Source: Rhyzopertha dominica
Taxonomy: Eukaryota > Arthropoda > Insecta > Coleoptera > Bostrichidae
DNA length: 64,000 nt
Direction of reading: 5' to 3'
Assembly: GCA_025024175.1 (NCBI GenBank)
Contig: QCXZ01000041.1
Span: forward strand, 17,789,786 to 17,853,785
The notes beneath the pieces are model-generated. The model made no database searches, was not told the origin of the DNA, and saw only the letters and a program-made list of their open reading frames with translations. Position numbers and translations under genes: made by a program. Below, piece after piece: positions 50,617-61,900 of this stretch (positions are counted from its first letter, which is position 1; the number at the start of each line of letters is the position of its first letter).

Positions 50617-53600
50617 TGTATGGGCAACATCGTGTGCAATATCAAAGAGTTACTATGGGGCTAACCGAGATATGAATTTTTTAGTGTTCGAGAGGGCGGT
50701 TTCTACCCTTGGGATGGTTTGCAATGAATCGTTGTACGGGCGCTGTTTGCTGGCGGTATGGGCAACATCGTGTGCAAATATCAAAGAGTTACTATGGGGC
50801 TAACCGAGATATGAATTTTTAGTGTTCGAGAGGGCGGTTTCTACCCCTTGGGATGGTTTGCAATGAATCGTTGTACGGGCGCTGTTTGGCTGGCGGTATG
50901 GGCAACATCGTGTGCAAATATCAAAGAGTTACTATGGGGGCTAACCGAGATATGAATTTTTTAGTGTTCGAGAGGGCGGTTTCTACCCCTTGGGATGGTT
51001 TGCAATGAATCGTTGTACGGGCGCTGTTTGCTGGCGGTTGGGCAACATCGTGTGCAAATATCAAAGAGTTACTATGGGGGCTAACCGAGATATGAATTTT
51101 TTAGTGTTCGAGAGGGCGGTTTCTACCCCTTGGGATGGTTTGCAATGAATCGTTGTACGGGCGCTGTTTGCTGGCGGTATGGGCAACATCGTGTGCAAAT
51201 ATCAAAGAGTTACTATGGGGGCTAACCGAGATATGATTTTTTAGTGTTCGAGAGGGCGGTTTCTACCCCTTGGGATGGTTTGCAATGAATCGTTGTACGG
51301 GCGCTGTTTGCTGGCGGTATGGGTAACATCGTGTGCAAATATCAAAGAGTTACTATGGGGCTAACCGAGATAATTTTTTAGTGTTCGAGAGGGCGGTTTC
51401 TACCCCTTGGGATGGTTTGCAATGAATCGTTGTACGGGCGCTGTTTGCCTATGGTATGCAACATCGTGTGCAAATATAAAGAGTTACTATGGGGGCTAAC
51501 CGAGATATGATTTTTTAGTGTTCGAGAGGGCGGTTTCTACCCCTTGGGATGGTTTGCAATGAATCGTTGTACGGGCGCTGTTTGGCTGGGTATGGGTAAC
51601 ATCGTGTGCAAATATCAAAGAGTTACTATGGGGGCTAACCGAGATATGATTTTTTAGTGTTCGAGAGGGCGGTTTCTACCCCTTGGGATGGTTTGCAATG
51701 AATCGTTGTACGGGCGCTGTTTGCCTGGTATGGGCAACATCGTGTGCAAATATCAAAGAGTTACTATGGGGGCTAACCGAGATATGATTTTTTAGTGTTC
51801 GAGAGGGCGGTTTCTACCCCTTGGGATGGTTTGCAATGAATCGTTGTACGGGCGCTGTTTGGCTGGCGGTATGGGTAACATCGTGTGCAAATATCAAAGA
51901 GTTACTATGGGGCTAACCGAGATATGAATTTTTTTGTGTTCGAGAGGGCGGTTTCTACCCCTTGGAATGGTTTGCAATGAATCGTTGTACGGGCGCTGTT
52001 TGACTGGCGGTATGGGTAACATCGTGTGCAAATATCAAAGAGTTACTATGGGGGCTAACCGAGATATGATTTTTTAGTGTTCGAGAGGGCGGTTTCTACC
52101 CCTTGGGATGGTTTGCAATGAATCGTTGTACGGGCGCTGTTTGGCTGGCGGTATGGGGTAACATCGTGTGCAAATATCAAAGAGTTACTATGGGGGCTAA
52201 CGAGATATGAATTTTTTTAGTGTTCGAGAGGGCGGTTTCAACCCCTTGGGATGGTTTGCAATGAATCGTTGTACGGGCGCTGTTTGGCTGGCGGTATGGG
52301 TAACATCGTGTGCAAATATCAAAGAGTTACTATGGGGGCTAACCGAGATATGAATTTTTTAGTGTTCGAGAGGGCGGGTTTCTACCCCTTGGGATGGTTT
52401 GCAATGAATCGTTGTACGGGCGCTGGTTTGCCTATCGATATAAGCAACATTATGTGCGAATATGAAGAGTTACTATTGGGGGCTAACCGAGATATGATTT
52501 TTTTAGTGTTCGAGAGGGCGGTTCTACCCCTTGGGATGGTTTGCAATGAATCGTTGTACGGGCGCTGTTTGGCTGGCGGGTATGGGTAACATCGTGTGCA
52601 AATATCAAAGAGTTACTATGGGGGCTAACCGAGATATGATTTTTTTAGTGTTCGAGAGGGCGGTTTCTACCCCTTGGATGGTTTGCAATGAATCGTTGTA
52701 CGGGCGCTGTTTGGCTGGCGGTATGGGTAACATCGTGTGCAAATATCAAAGAGTTACTATGGGGGCTAACCGAGATATGAATTTTTTTAGTGTTCGAGAG
52801 GGCGGTTTCTACCCCTTGGGATGGTTTGCAATGAATCGTTGTAGGGCCGCTGTTTGCCTATCGATATAAGCAACAAGATGTGCGAATATGAAAGAGTTAC
52901 TATGGGGGCTAACCGAGATATGATTTTTTTAGTGTTCGAGAGGGCGGTTTCTACCCCTTGGGATGGTTTGCAATGAATCGTTGTACGGGGCGCTGTTTGG
53001 CTGGCGGTATGGGTAACATCGTGTGCAAATATCAAAGAGTTACTATGGGGGCTAACCGAGATATGAATTTTTTTAGTGTTCGAGAGGGCGGTTTCTACCC
53101 CTTGGGATGGTTTGCAATGAATCGTTGTACGGGCGCTGTTTGCCTATCGATATAAGCAACATTATGTGCGAATATGAAAGAGTTACTATGGGGGCTAACC
53201 GAGATATGATTTTTTAGTGTTCGAGAGGGCGGTTTCTACCCCTTGGGATGGTTTGCAATGAATCGTTGTACGGGCGCTGTTTGGCTGGCGGTATGGGTAA
53301 CATCGTGTGCAAATATCAAAGAGTTACTATGGGGGCTAACCGAGATATGATTTTTTTAGTGTTCGAGAGGGCGGTTTCTACCCCTTGGAATAGTTTGCAA
53401 TGAATCGTTGTACGGGCGCTGTTTGGCTGGCGGTATGGGTAACATCGTGTGCAAATATCAAAGAGTTACTATGGGGGCTAACCGAGATATGAATTTTTTT
53501 AGTGTTCGAGAGGGCGGTTTCTACCCTTGGGATGGTTTGCAATGAATCGTTGTACGGGCGCTGTTTGCCTATCGATATAAGCAACATTATGTGCGAATAT

Positions 53601-53849
53601 GAAAGAGTTACTATGGGGGCTAACCGAGATATGATTTTTTTAGTGTTCGAGAGGGCGGTTTCTACCCCTTGGGATGGTTTGCAATGAATCGTTGTACGGG
53701 CGCTGTTTGGCTGGCGGTATGGGTAACATCGTGTGCAAATATCAAAGAGTTACTATGGGGGCTAACCGAGATATGAATTTTTTAGTGCTCGAGAGGGCGG
53801 GTTTTACCCCTTGGGGTGGTTCGCAATGTATCGTTGTACGGGCGCTGTT
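50617..53849 (+). repeat. Sat1 142-bp satellite array, right arm of copy 2, about 23 monomers
   Basis: Same monomer family as 20091-27882, in the same orientation. Types B and C dominate near the right end, as in copy 1, but the last ordinary monomer is type B here and type C in copy 1. The closing monomer (53765-53849) carries the same diverged bases as in copy 1. Monomers near the gap (50617-51500) have many one-base deletions (for example TGCTGGCGGT for TGGCTGGCGGT), probably sequence error. Confidence 0.97.
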
Positions 53850-54006
53850 ATAAAAATTTGTTTTAGAATGTGCTATTTCCTGGTGACTAGGTAGAAGCTA
53901 ATTACCTATATGAATGAACGGCCATCTACAAAGTTTGTTAGCTCTATAGTATTCGGGTGTTTCCGTAAAAATTGGCTGCTGGAACTGGCCGCTGTTTTCA
54001 CACGGG
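53850..54006 (+). repeat. Right terminal region and TIR of copy 2
   Basis: Non-satellite end of the element; the last 56 bp (53951-54006) are the terminal inverted repeat matching 41531-41586. It is identical to 27883-28039 of copy 1, while the outside flanks (CAAAAACTGCATTTG here, GTTTTTGTTGTGTCG in copy 1) are unrelated as direct sequence. Confidence 0.82.
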
Positions 54007-54008
54007 TA

Positions 54009-54812
54009 CAAAAACTGCATTTGAGAAGGGCGCACAGAGCTATAATAACTAGATTTTAGATACTACGATATTCTAAAGACTCGGGTGCACAATAATAATA
54101 ACCTTCATCGTTACTGCAGATGTTCCGAAGATTACAGCCTAGTCCATATATAGTGTATTTGCAAATGAAAGAAAAGGTACCTAGAAGATTATTAATTGCA
54201 AAGTGAAAGTCCTTACCTCTTTAATATTTCTTTACCAAAGCGTATCTATGCAACAATAAATGAATTTCAAATGTGGAGACTAAGGACTAATCCAATTATA
54301 AAGAAGTATTGGACAGATAACCCAATAAGTAAATTACTACATTATTAAGTAATGCAACAAACACGAGCGCTGCACGCCTTTTTTGCTATAGAGACATGAT
54401 GTTTCTAAAACATCGACATTGTTTTATTCTCCACGGCATATTTTGTTTCAGAAAGACCCAGTCACCAAAAAAAAGTTAAAACGAGAGAAGATCGAAAATA
54501 CCTCAAAACATTGGTGAAGCTGCCAAAAGCAATTCTAATAGGTAGGTAATAGCCGTATTGTCACCATTGGCAGGCTTGCATTCACCTGTCTTCCTAAAAA
54601 TATATCTCGCCTGCTTGTTTAAAAATCCAGGCTTGAAGTTTAAATCCAAATCCAGTAAGCTCATCTCCTCATTAGTAAACAAAGGCCTGGCAATGTGAAT
54701 AGCCAATAAAATTTAAAATAGAAAACAATACATACTCAAAGATAGGTGTATAAGTATACATAATAAAGTATTATGAGCAAATTTGGTGCTTTTTTACTAC
54801 ATGATTATATTA
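54009..54812. other. Intergenic DNA, nothing recognised
   Basis: AT-rich spacer between the satellite-bearing element and a hAT-like element. The 67-codon minus-strand frame at 54503-54706 has no domain that I know. Confidence 0.4.
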
Positions 54813-54820
54813 ACTAAGAG

Positions 54821-55724
54821 TAAGATGACCAACCGTCCGGATTTACCCCGGACAGGTTTGTATTTTTGTTTATGAGTCCGTATTTAACATGGTATACGGA
54901 TATGTCCGGCTTTTCAAAATTTTGTTTGGATTTGTCCGGTTTTTTATAGTTTTTCCTAAAAATGTTCACATGGTATTTACTTCTTCATTGTTGCCAATAG
55001 TCTNTTCATGCAGTCAGGCGTAGATGACTTCATAGTTTCATCTATCACATTAATATCAGCCACAGACATCTTATCTATTATGTAGACGGCTAGGTATTAT
55101 GGTTATGCGTGAGAAAATATTCTAACGACCTGTAAGTCGCCATATTGCTGGTTCGTAGGGCAGCGAGTATGCGCGGTGTGACAAAGTGAATGGCGATAGG
55201 CGAGATGTGCGGCAGGTCCTATTGTTTGTTGTAACATTGCCATGACGTTTCTATATTATAATTACAATCAGTAAATGGAATATAGTACCGCACCGTCCGT
55301 CATATTTGGAGTAAAAGTTATGGCGGAAACATTCAAATTTCCTAATGTAAATTTTACTTAGATTCGAATTGGAATAAGACCAAGATCAATAATGAAAACC
55401 CATTATTGATCAAGGTAGAGAAAAACAAACATTGGGAAGTTTTAATGTTACCACCAAAACTTTTACTCCAAATATTGCGGTACTGTATTCCATTTAGTGA
55501 CCGTAATTATAATATATACTGTGCATACGCCTGGCCCTACCTGCCTGAGGATCATTTATCTCAAAATCTAATTACATTAAACTTCTAGGTATTTAGTTCT
55601 GTGGTTTCAGGACGCAAATGCGTAGCCGGCATAACCTAATGCCTGGCCATCGTTCTTTATCCTATATTAGAAATAGCACCATGAAGGCGTCCGGATTTTC
55701 TGGTTTGGGAAGTTGGTCACCTTA
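54821..55724. mobile_element. Non-autonomous hAT-like element with nested hairpin
   Basis: The ends are inverted: TAAGATGACCAAC at 54821 and TAAGGTGACCAAC as the reverse complement from 55724 (12 of 13 bases). Outside lie ACTAAGAG (54813-54820) and TCTAAGAG (55725-55732), an 8-bp target duplication with one mismatch, the length made by hAT transposases; the RGGTGACCAAC-type terminus is also typical of that superfamily. There is no transposase inside. A long imperfect inverted repeat at 55252-55516 (TATATTATAATTAC and its complement at the outer edges, GATCAATAATG/CATTATTGATC at the centre) looks like a nested fold-back element. The one base mismatch suggests an older insertion than the element at 12475. 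Confidence 0.75.
55252..55516. repeat. Nested inverted repeat (hairpin) inside the hAT-like element
   Basis: The outer edges TATATTATAATTAC (left) and its complement (right) are followed inward by matching blocks AAATGGAATA(T/C)AGTACCGCA and ATTTGGAGTAAAAGTT. An 8-9 bp insertion (CCGTCCGT) is present in the left arm only. The centre is GATCAATAATG, then a few bases, then CATTATTGATC. Arms of about 120 bp would make a long RNA hairpin if transcribed. The 60-codon frame at 55406-55588 falls in the right arm and is incidental. Confidence 0.65.
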
Positions 55725-55732
55725 TCTAAGAG

Positions 55733-57231
55733 CTAAGAGCATACATACATAGTAATTTTAAGTATCAGGACTACGCCGTGCCTTTGGATTAGATGAAGAC
55801 ACGATATTTAACTCTATGTAGTTATTATACTCATCCCGTCACGCAAATGCTTGATGACAATGTCCAGGGACATTCGATTGAATGCCCAGTAAAGTATCCA
55901 GTTCTTATACCACAAGATTTTTTCCTCTGAAAACACTTAAAGTCGACCGGCATCCATGGTAAAAGAATTATGCGCATTTGAGTATCAGATATCTTCAGAA
56001 AGGTCAGACAAGCATTCGGGCCGCAGGAGTAATTTTAAAAATGTAATCAGTTGAAACTTGAGGTAATTTCTCTTGTTAAAAATTAAAGTTTTAATTAGAA
56101 AGACTTTTGATCGTTTTTTTCTCTTACGACTTTTGAAAGACCTGCCAGGAGTAAAGGGTTCTTCTAAAAACCTCGAATGTTACATCACAAAATGTTCCAT
56201 TGATTAAAAAAAAATTCATCAAAACTATCGGTACTTCGATAACAAACTTTAAAAATGATACATCATATTCTATAGCTACGATATTTAAATCAAACTAACG
56301 CTGTTGTTCAGTTACAAGAGCCGAGAGAAACGACTTCGGCGGTGATATATTGTAAAAAGGAGATGCTTATTTCATCTTGGCATGCACGTGTATTCAAAAG
56401 CCGCGAGCGACTATGATGCAATAAACGGACCCAATATCCTTAAGATAGTTACAGGTTAATAAAACCGACAAAACTTTCTAGCAATGCGAGTTCTGGGACT
56501 ACTAGATGTGTTGCCAAATGTACGACAGTAATCTACTAACGCTAACCTTGGTGGAATTTGCAGGTTTTCGCGTACCGAAAACAGACCTTAATCTCAGTTG
56601 TCCAGTTGAGTTGCGCTAATGACCTCATAATTACATTTCTTGAAACGTCAGTGTTGTTTAATGTAATGTATGAAATTGTATCAATTCATTAATGTAGGTA
56701 TTAAATCAGTAGGTAACGGTAAAACTGATACCTATGTAGGTATTTTATAGAATATTAGGTACTTTAATATATTTTCTGTATTAAACCGTTTGTGGATTTA
56801 TAAGCGGATATAGTCTGGCGCATTAACTTGTCTTAAAAAATAAACACTTAGCAATTTCAGCAACGCCAATTTTACAAAACATATTTCTTTCGGCCGATAA
56901 AACATCAAGAAAACACTTTTTCTGTAAAAATTCAAATATGATCAGATAGGAAGAAGCCTATTGTTCAATTTAACACTGTAAAATAATAGTTCCACACGTT
57001 GTGCATTGAAGCATAATACTTTAGCAAAAGGCCTCTGAACGAGACATATTTCTCATGGATAAAATTTAGTATTCCTACCTACTAACATAGATTAATTAGT
57101 AATAATTAATCTATGCTACTAATCAATTCATGTTCTAAAGCCATTTCAATTACTTAGTCATCAATATATTCAAACTATTTTTGTGAAGAAATTAAAGTCA
57201 AGACCATGTAATCTAACGCGGAAAAGCAACA
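55733..57231. other. Upstream region of mab-21 copy A
   Basis: No gene recognised. A perfect 13-bp-arm palindrome rich in TAATTA lies at 57086-57115. The DNA becomes markedly GC-richer from about 57255, which I read as the start of the leader or promoter-proximal region of the downstream gene. No TATA or initiator can be called with confidence. Confidence 0.35.
57086..57115. promoter_or_regulatory. TAATTA-rich palindrome upstream of mab-21 copy A
   Basis: CATAGATTAATTA, a 4-base spacer GTAA, then the exact complement TAATTAATCTATG. TAATTA is a core recognised by many homeodomain proteins, and the site lies about 340 bp before the start codon of a developmental gene. Regulatory function is inference only; AT-rich palindromes also arise by chance. 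Confidence 0.25.
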
Positions 57232-57432
57232 ATGACAATTCATCAAGTCGAACATAATCAAGTAGGCGCGCCGCGCTCCGCCTCCGAAGGGGTGGCCAAC
57301 ATCGCGCAAAGCCGCCGACAAACACGCATGTTCGAGCCAATCCTGATTCGTTCGCTACAACCAGTCCTACCAACCACACCCTCCATGCCTTGCCGCATCC
57401 AGCCATGTCTACCTGTACAGGCTTCAGTGTAA
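57232..57432 (+). other. Upstream open frame in the leader of mab-21 copy A
   Basis: A 66-codon frame that stops 19 bp before the mab-21 start, in GC-rich DNA likely to be the 5' leader. It has no domain. The mab-21 frame itself stays open for about 30 codons upstream of its Met, back to a TGA near 57343, but without another Met. The frame could act as an uORF if transcribed; copy B has a similar arrangement. It might equally be chance in GC-rich sequence. Confidence 0.25.
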
Positions 57433-57451
57433 ACTAGACGGCCTCGGCGAG

Positions 57452-58549
57452 ATGTTGGTTCCAGCGGATATGCTGGCAGCCCAATCGAAGATGCTATACC
57501 AGATAAACAAATATTATGGAGAGAGGGTGCAGACGAGGATGGGAACGATCGCCAAGACCATCAGGGAAGTGTGCAAAGTAGTACAAGACGTGCTCAAGGA
57601 GGTGGAAGTTCAAGAACCCAGGTTCATCTCTTCCTTGACGGAATGCAATGGAAGGTACGAGGGATNGGAAGTGATATCACCGTGTGAATTCGANGTTGTG
57701 CTGTACCTGAACCAAATGGGGGTTTTCAATTTCGTGGACGACGGTACGTTGCCCGGTTGCGCCGTTTTGAAACTAAGCGACGGCCGTAAGCGCTCGATGT
57801 CCTTGTGGGTAGAGTTCATCACCGCCTCGGGCTACCTATCGGCGAGGAAGATCCGTTCCAGGTTTCAAACTCTGGTCGCGCAAGCATGTGATAAATGTTC
57901 GTACAGAGACTCGGTGAAAATGATTGCGGACACTACCGAAGTGAAACTGAGGATACGAGAGCGATACGTGGTGCAAATTACGCCTGCTTTCAAGTGTTCG
58001 GGAGTTTGGCCGAGATCTGCAGCTCACTGGCCCATTCCACACATTCCCTGGCCTCACCCGAACCTGGTAGCCGAGGTAAAAACGGAAGGATTCGATTTAC
58101 TATCAAAAGAAAGCGTTGCTATTCAAGGAAAGCAGTCTGCGATGGAAGGAGACGCTTGGGTTCTGTCGTTTCTGGAAGCAGAAAACCGTCTTCTTCAAGG
58201 AGGATGCAGAAGAAGGTGTCTCAGTATTCTGAAAACCTTGCGGGATCGACACTTAGACCTTCCCGGCAACCCCGTGACAAGTTACCACCTAAAAAGTCTG
58301 CTTCTTTATGAATGTGAAAAACATCCCAGGGAATCCGAGTGGGACGAGTCTTGTATAGCCGATAGAATCAACGGAATATTTCTCCAGCTAATATCGTGCT
58401 TGCAGTGTAGGAGATGTCCGCATTACTTCTTACCTAACTTGGACCTGTTCAAGGGCAAGTCACCTAGTGCTTTGGAAAATGCCGCTAAACAAGTGTGGAG
58501 ACTAACCCGGGAGATGTTGACAAATACGCGGTGTTTAGAGAAATTGTAA
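57452..58549 (+). CDS. mab-21: Mab-21 family protein, copy A
   Basis: Intact single-exon gene of 365 codons encoding a MAB21 family protein, the usual length for MAB21L1/L2-type members (vertebrate proteins 359 aa). The family is a conserved regulator of eye, neural and sensory development and shares the nucleotidyltransferase fold of cGAS. The N-terminal helices (1-60) lead into the nucleotidyltransferase lobe, with E-P-R-F-I-S-S-L (55-62) and S-P-C-E-F (76-80), then L-K-L-S-D-G-R-K-R-S-M-S-L-W (about 106-119). The C-terminal helical lobe holds C-L-S-I-L-K-T-L-R-D-R-H-L and the Cys-rich C-L-Q-C-R-R-C-P-H-Y-F. The start is the Met of M-L-V-P-A-D-M, matching copy B. Two ambiguous bases fall in codons 72 and 81; codon 81 is GAN, so an acidic residue (Asp or Glu) is kept at a position aligned with a metal-binding acid of cGAS-type enzymes. 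Whether it is catalytic is unknown; MAB21L1 itself has no demonstrated activity. About 91% identical to copy B. Confidence 0.96.
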   Translation: MLVPADMLAAQSKMLYQINKYYGERVQTRMGTIAKTIREVCKVVQDVLKEVEVQEPRFISSLTECNGRYEGXEVISPCEFXVVLYLNQMGVFNFVDDGTLPGCAVLKLSDGRKRSMSLWVEFITASGYLSARKIRSRFQTLVAQACDKCSYRDSVKMIADTTEVKLRIRERYVVQITPAFKCSGVWPRSAAHWPIPHIPWPHPNLVAEVKTEGFDLLSKESVAIQGKQSAMEGDAWVLSFLEAENRLLQGGCRRRCLSILKTLRDRHLDLPGNPVTSYHLKSLLLYECEKHPRESEWDESCIADRINGIFLQLISCLQCRRCPHYFLPNLDLFKGKSPSALENAAKQVWRLTREMLTNTRCLEKL

Positions 58550-58928
58550 TCGCGCTTTCGTACTGATCATTCCTCACTGTGAAAATTACTGGACGTACTA
58601 ATTAGGCCAAATTTGTTTTAGTCATTCGATGAACATAAGACTGGTTGTGCTGTACGGAAACCCGTTTTTCAGTATGAGTGCCATACGTATTTAGTATGAA
58701 TCCCTTCATCTAAGTATACTGCTGCTGTATCGTTTGAACACGATTAATTTATTTTTGTTGTCTTTGGTGTTGTACAAAACGTGCAAAATGTAAATATGTC
58801 AGCGAATGCTTTGATTAATTCTTAAGTATATTTATTATTTTTGTACATTTTTCTGTAATTACGGCGTTTTGAAGAGTGACTGTTATTTGAATTGTTGCGT
58901 GATATATACAAGCTATTTATGTTTGACG

Positions 58929-58934
58929 AATAAA
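58929..58934 (+). terminator. Poly(A) signal of mab-21 copy A
   Basis: AATAAA about 380 bp after the stop codon, followed by a GT-rich stretch (TGTTGTTTACAG). It is the first good signal downstream and gives a 3' UTR of roughly 400 nt. Confidence 0.55.
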
Positions 58935-58959
58935 TGTTGTTTACAGCAATGTTCGCGTT

Positions 58960-61900
58960 TCATTGAAGGGGTGGAGGAGGCAAACTTTGTTAGAACAAAA
59001 GGTAAGTTATAGATTATGTGGCGAAGAAATAATTTTTGTCGGAAAAGAAACTATTTCATAAACATTAGTTTACTATTCAGAATGTCTTAGATACACCTAT
59101 GTTTTTGTAGAACATTTAGCATGTATGATAAATTTTCGGCTCAGTTCTTCTGCTCTTAACCAACGAAGCGCTATATGAAGGGTTTCGCTATAATTGAGTC
59201 TCGGTGTATAGAGGTGCTACCTAAATAATTGTTGATGGTCATATTAGATATACTTACCGCTTTTAAAGCACACTGAAGATAATATAGTAGGTATACTGTC
59301 AAAATTTTCAAAACCATAAACAGCACACTTATTTTTGCNAAATAACATGTTTCCTATATAATGAGCTGGTAGTTCATGAAAGCCACACACATTTTCATTT
59401 TGCAAATATTTGTGGGATTTCAAATCAAGAGCAAGTTAGGGTTATAAATAGGTTAAGTAGATAAGTACACGTGAACCAATACGTTACCATTATCAAATTT
59501 ATCCGCATACTTATTCATATTAAGCACAAAATATGCAGTTAGTGCCACGTAAATAGTGAGTACAAAATTTTGTGGAAACTGTATCGCATTGAAATAGGTA
59601 CTACGAGTAAAAGACTATTATACCTCCATAGTTAGTCACTTAACAATTGGCCTATTAAGTATAGCAGTATAGCTTTTTAGGCCAGCCATGAAATTACCTA
59701 CAAATATTTACCTAACTTTGCTTGTTTGCTGTATACTTCACTTAAGCAAAAGCATAATGTATTTTCGAGTAAGACAAACTTTCGTGCACTATACCTATGG
59801 GTATTTACTTTTAAGGTTCCTAATAGAATGCTCGCCTAAATAATAAAGCATTTGGCTTTAAATAAGCTTTATAGATACCGGGAATCACTCCCCATCAAAA
59901 TATTTCCTCCGCAAATCCTTAACCGTAAAAAATGAAAATGTTACCTATATCTATAAAATTTATTTTATGCTGGATTTTTTTAACTTTACTCTTTTAGATA
60001 GAGCATATTGTTGATTATTACCAACGGTATTATTATTAACTATACACTTTTAGCGTGACCCACAATGTCGGAAACAAGGTGCTTTTAGGGTTGGCAAAAT
60101 TGCAAAGTTAGAAAACACTGTAGGATACTGCAATTTGCTTCATTTGATACACAAATGATTAGTGAATTGGGTAACTTGGAAACATGTTGACTGTACTGAA
60201 AGTACTTCCTTTCGAGAGAAATATCAAATACGTAGCTCTGACAATCGTTTCGACCATAAACGGTGATTTTCAAAAAGCGTCTACACTATACTGAAGTCTG
60301 ATGTGAACAACATTGTCCACATTCCCTTTTTACAGAGGTTGTAAAATTTAATTGCAAAAATCTCTAGCCTGGGTATGAAGGTCGATTGCATAATTTCGAA
60401 AATATTAATGGCTTAATGTAGGTATTTAGAATTTCTTTTTGCATATTTGCTAAAAATTTTTTCATATGCGCTTTTTTTAATTTCCATTTTTTAAATTTCC
60501 AAATAATTAGTGTTTTAGGGTGTACGCAGCTTCATTATTTTCTATTCAATTATTGCTAAAATGAGAGGGTAGGGATACTAATTTTGACAATTTTGAGTCT
60601 TCTTTCAGTCTTTATAAACGCTTTGTTACTATTATTTATTTACGAAATATTTACATAAATCAATCAAGTTCAATTTGGTATGGTTCAAATTAAAAATTTG
60701 CTGCTTGTGTGAATTACTATTATCGTAACAAGCTAGTTTTGCGCTTTGTGCTATTTCCTTACTAATTTAATGAAATGTGGAGAAATTTTCTGCTAACAAT
60801 AAAATATCTTCTTATTTCTTCCGGTGTGTATTTTCTCCTTGCAGATAAAATATTTAGAAACTTAGTAGCTAGATAATATCTATACTTTATACCATGTAAC
60901 GCTTATTTTTAGACATCATCCTTGTTTCAAGCTATGTTATGTACATACTATACAAATTTTTGCATAAAATTTATAAAATAGTACAAAGAGATTAATCGAA
61001 ACGAAACTAACAATTGCACTTGGCCCCGATATATCGCTTATAAATTGGACTCCCAACATACGAGTTAGTCAAAAGTATGGAATTACAAGCTATTTCCGTA
61101 AAAATGAACAGAAAAATGTCTTCCATTGCATTTTCCATTAACGAGTATATTTTTGTTTTTTTCTATTCGGGGTTAATGGCAACCGACCGATTTTTGTGGA
61201 CATGCATTGCTCTTCTTAGGATTGAAAGGACCTGATTTTGTGTTACAGACCGTGTTTTTTAATAAATGACAAAAATTGTAATCAAATCTGATTCTGCCGG
61301 TGTCATAGTACCTAATGGTTTTATTCATTTAATGATAATTTTAAATTGCCTAACAAATTTTGCAGTCAAGTTAAACGATATTTTTTTTGGGTTGTATGAA
61401 TCTGGCTTAATTGCAAATTTGTTTTTTTGCAGACCTCATTTTTAAATGACACCAGTGACAAAATCCGATGGACTTAAATCAAGCGATCCATCACATTATT
61501 CAATAGTTCCCAACGTTATATAAACCAACCTGAGAAGACGTTACTAGATACATGCGAACTCTAAAATGTGGCCAATCGCCGTCGTCTTGATTTCAGACAT
61601 CGCGGTTTAACATTCTCGGAAAATACGGCACAAAAATGCATTCTTCTGTCAGGATCGTCTTCATTTAGCTCATGGAGGACGTCCGGACCCGGGGACATTT
61701 TATTAAATAAATCATGCATATACATCTTGGTGTTAACGTTTTGTAAATTAAAATGAAACAGCAATTATTAAATTAACCTTTTAACTTATATTGAAAGGAC
61801 TTCAAATTCATTGGTACTTAGCTGTTAAAAATTTAAACAAAAAAAAACGCGGCCGTGGAGATGCGTTGCCATATACAAACAAAAAGTTAATTAAGAAATT

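Larger units (their letters stand above)
41531..54006. mobile_element. Giant fold-back-like element with satellite arms, copy 2
   Basis: The left end (CCGGTGTGAAAGCAGCAGCC, 41531) and the right end read as reverse complement (CCCGTGTGAAAACAGCGGCC, from 54006) align without gaps over 56 bp with 42 matches, including the 14-base block AGCAGCCAATTTTT. TA flanks both ends (41529-41530, 54007-54008). Inside come about 165 bp of unique DNA, Sat2 (about 62 monomers), a 100-N gap, Sat1 (about 23 monomers) and 157 bp of unique DNA. Sat2 and Sat1 are homologous in opposite orientation, so the element is a long inverted repeat at the level of whole arrays, like fold-back elements whose arms are tandem repeats. 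There is no transposase in the visible part; one could lie in the gap. The visible length is 12.5 kb. The element structure is inferred from the ends; the family is unknown. Confidence 0.72.

Noticed and set aside
19554..53849. The satellites as a CRISPR array
   Set aside because: Monomers of 141-142 bp are near-identical throughout, with no short repeat and unique spacer alternation, in a eukaryotic context.
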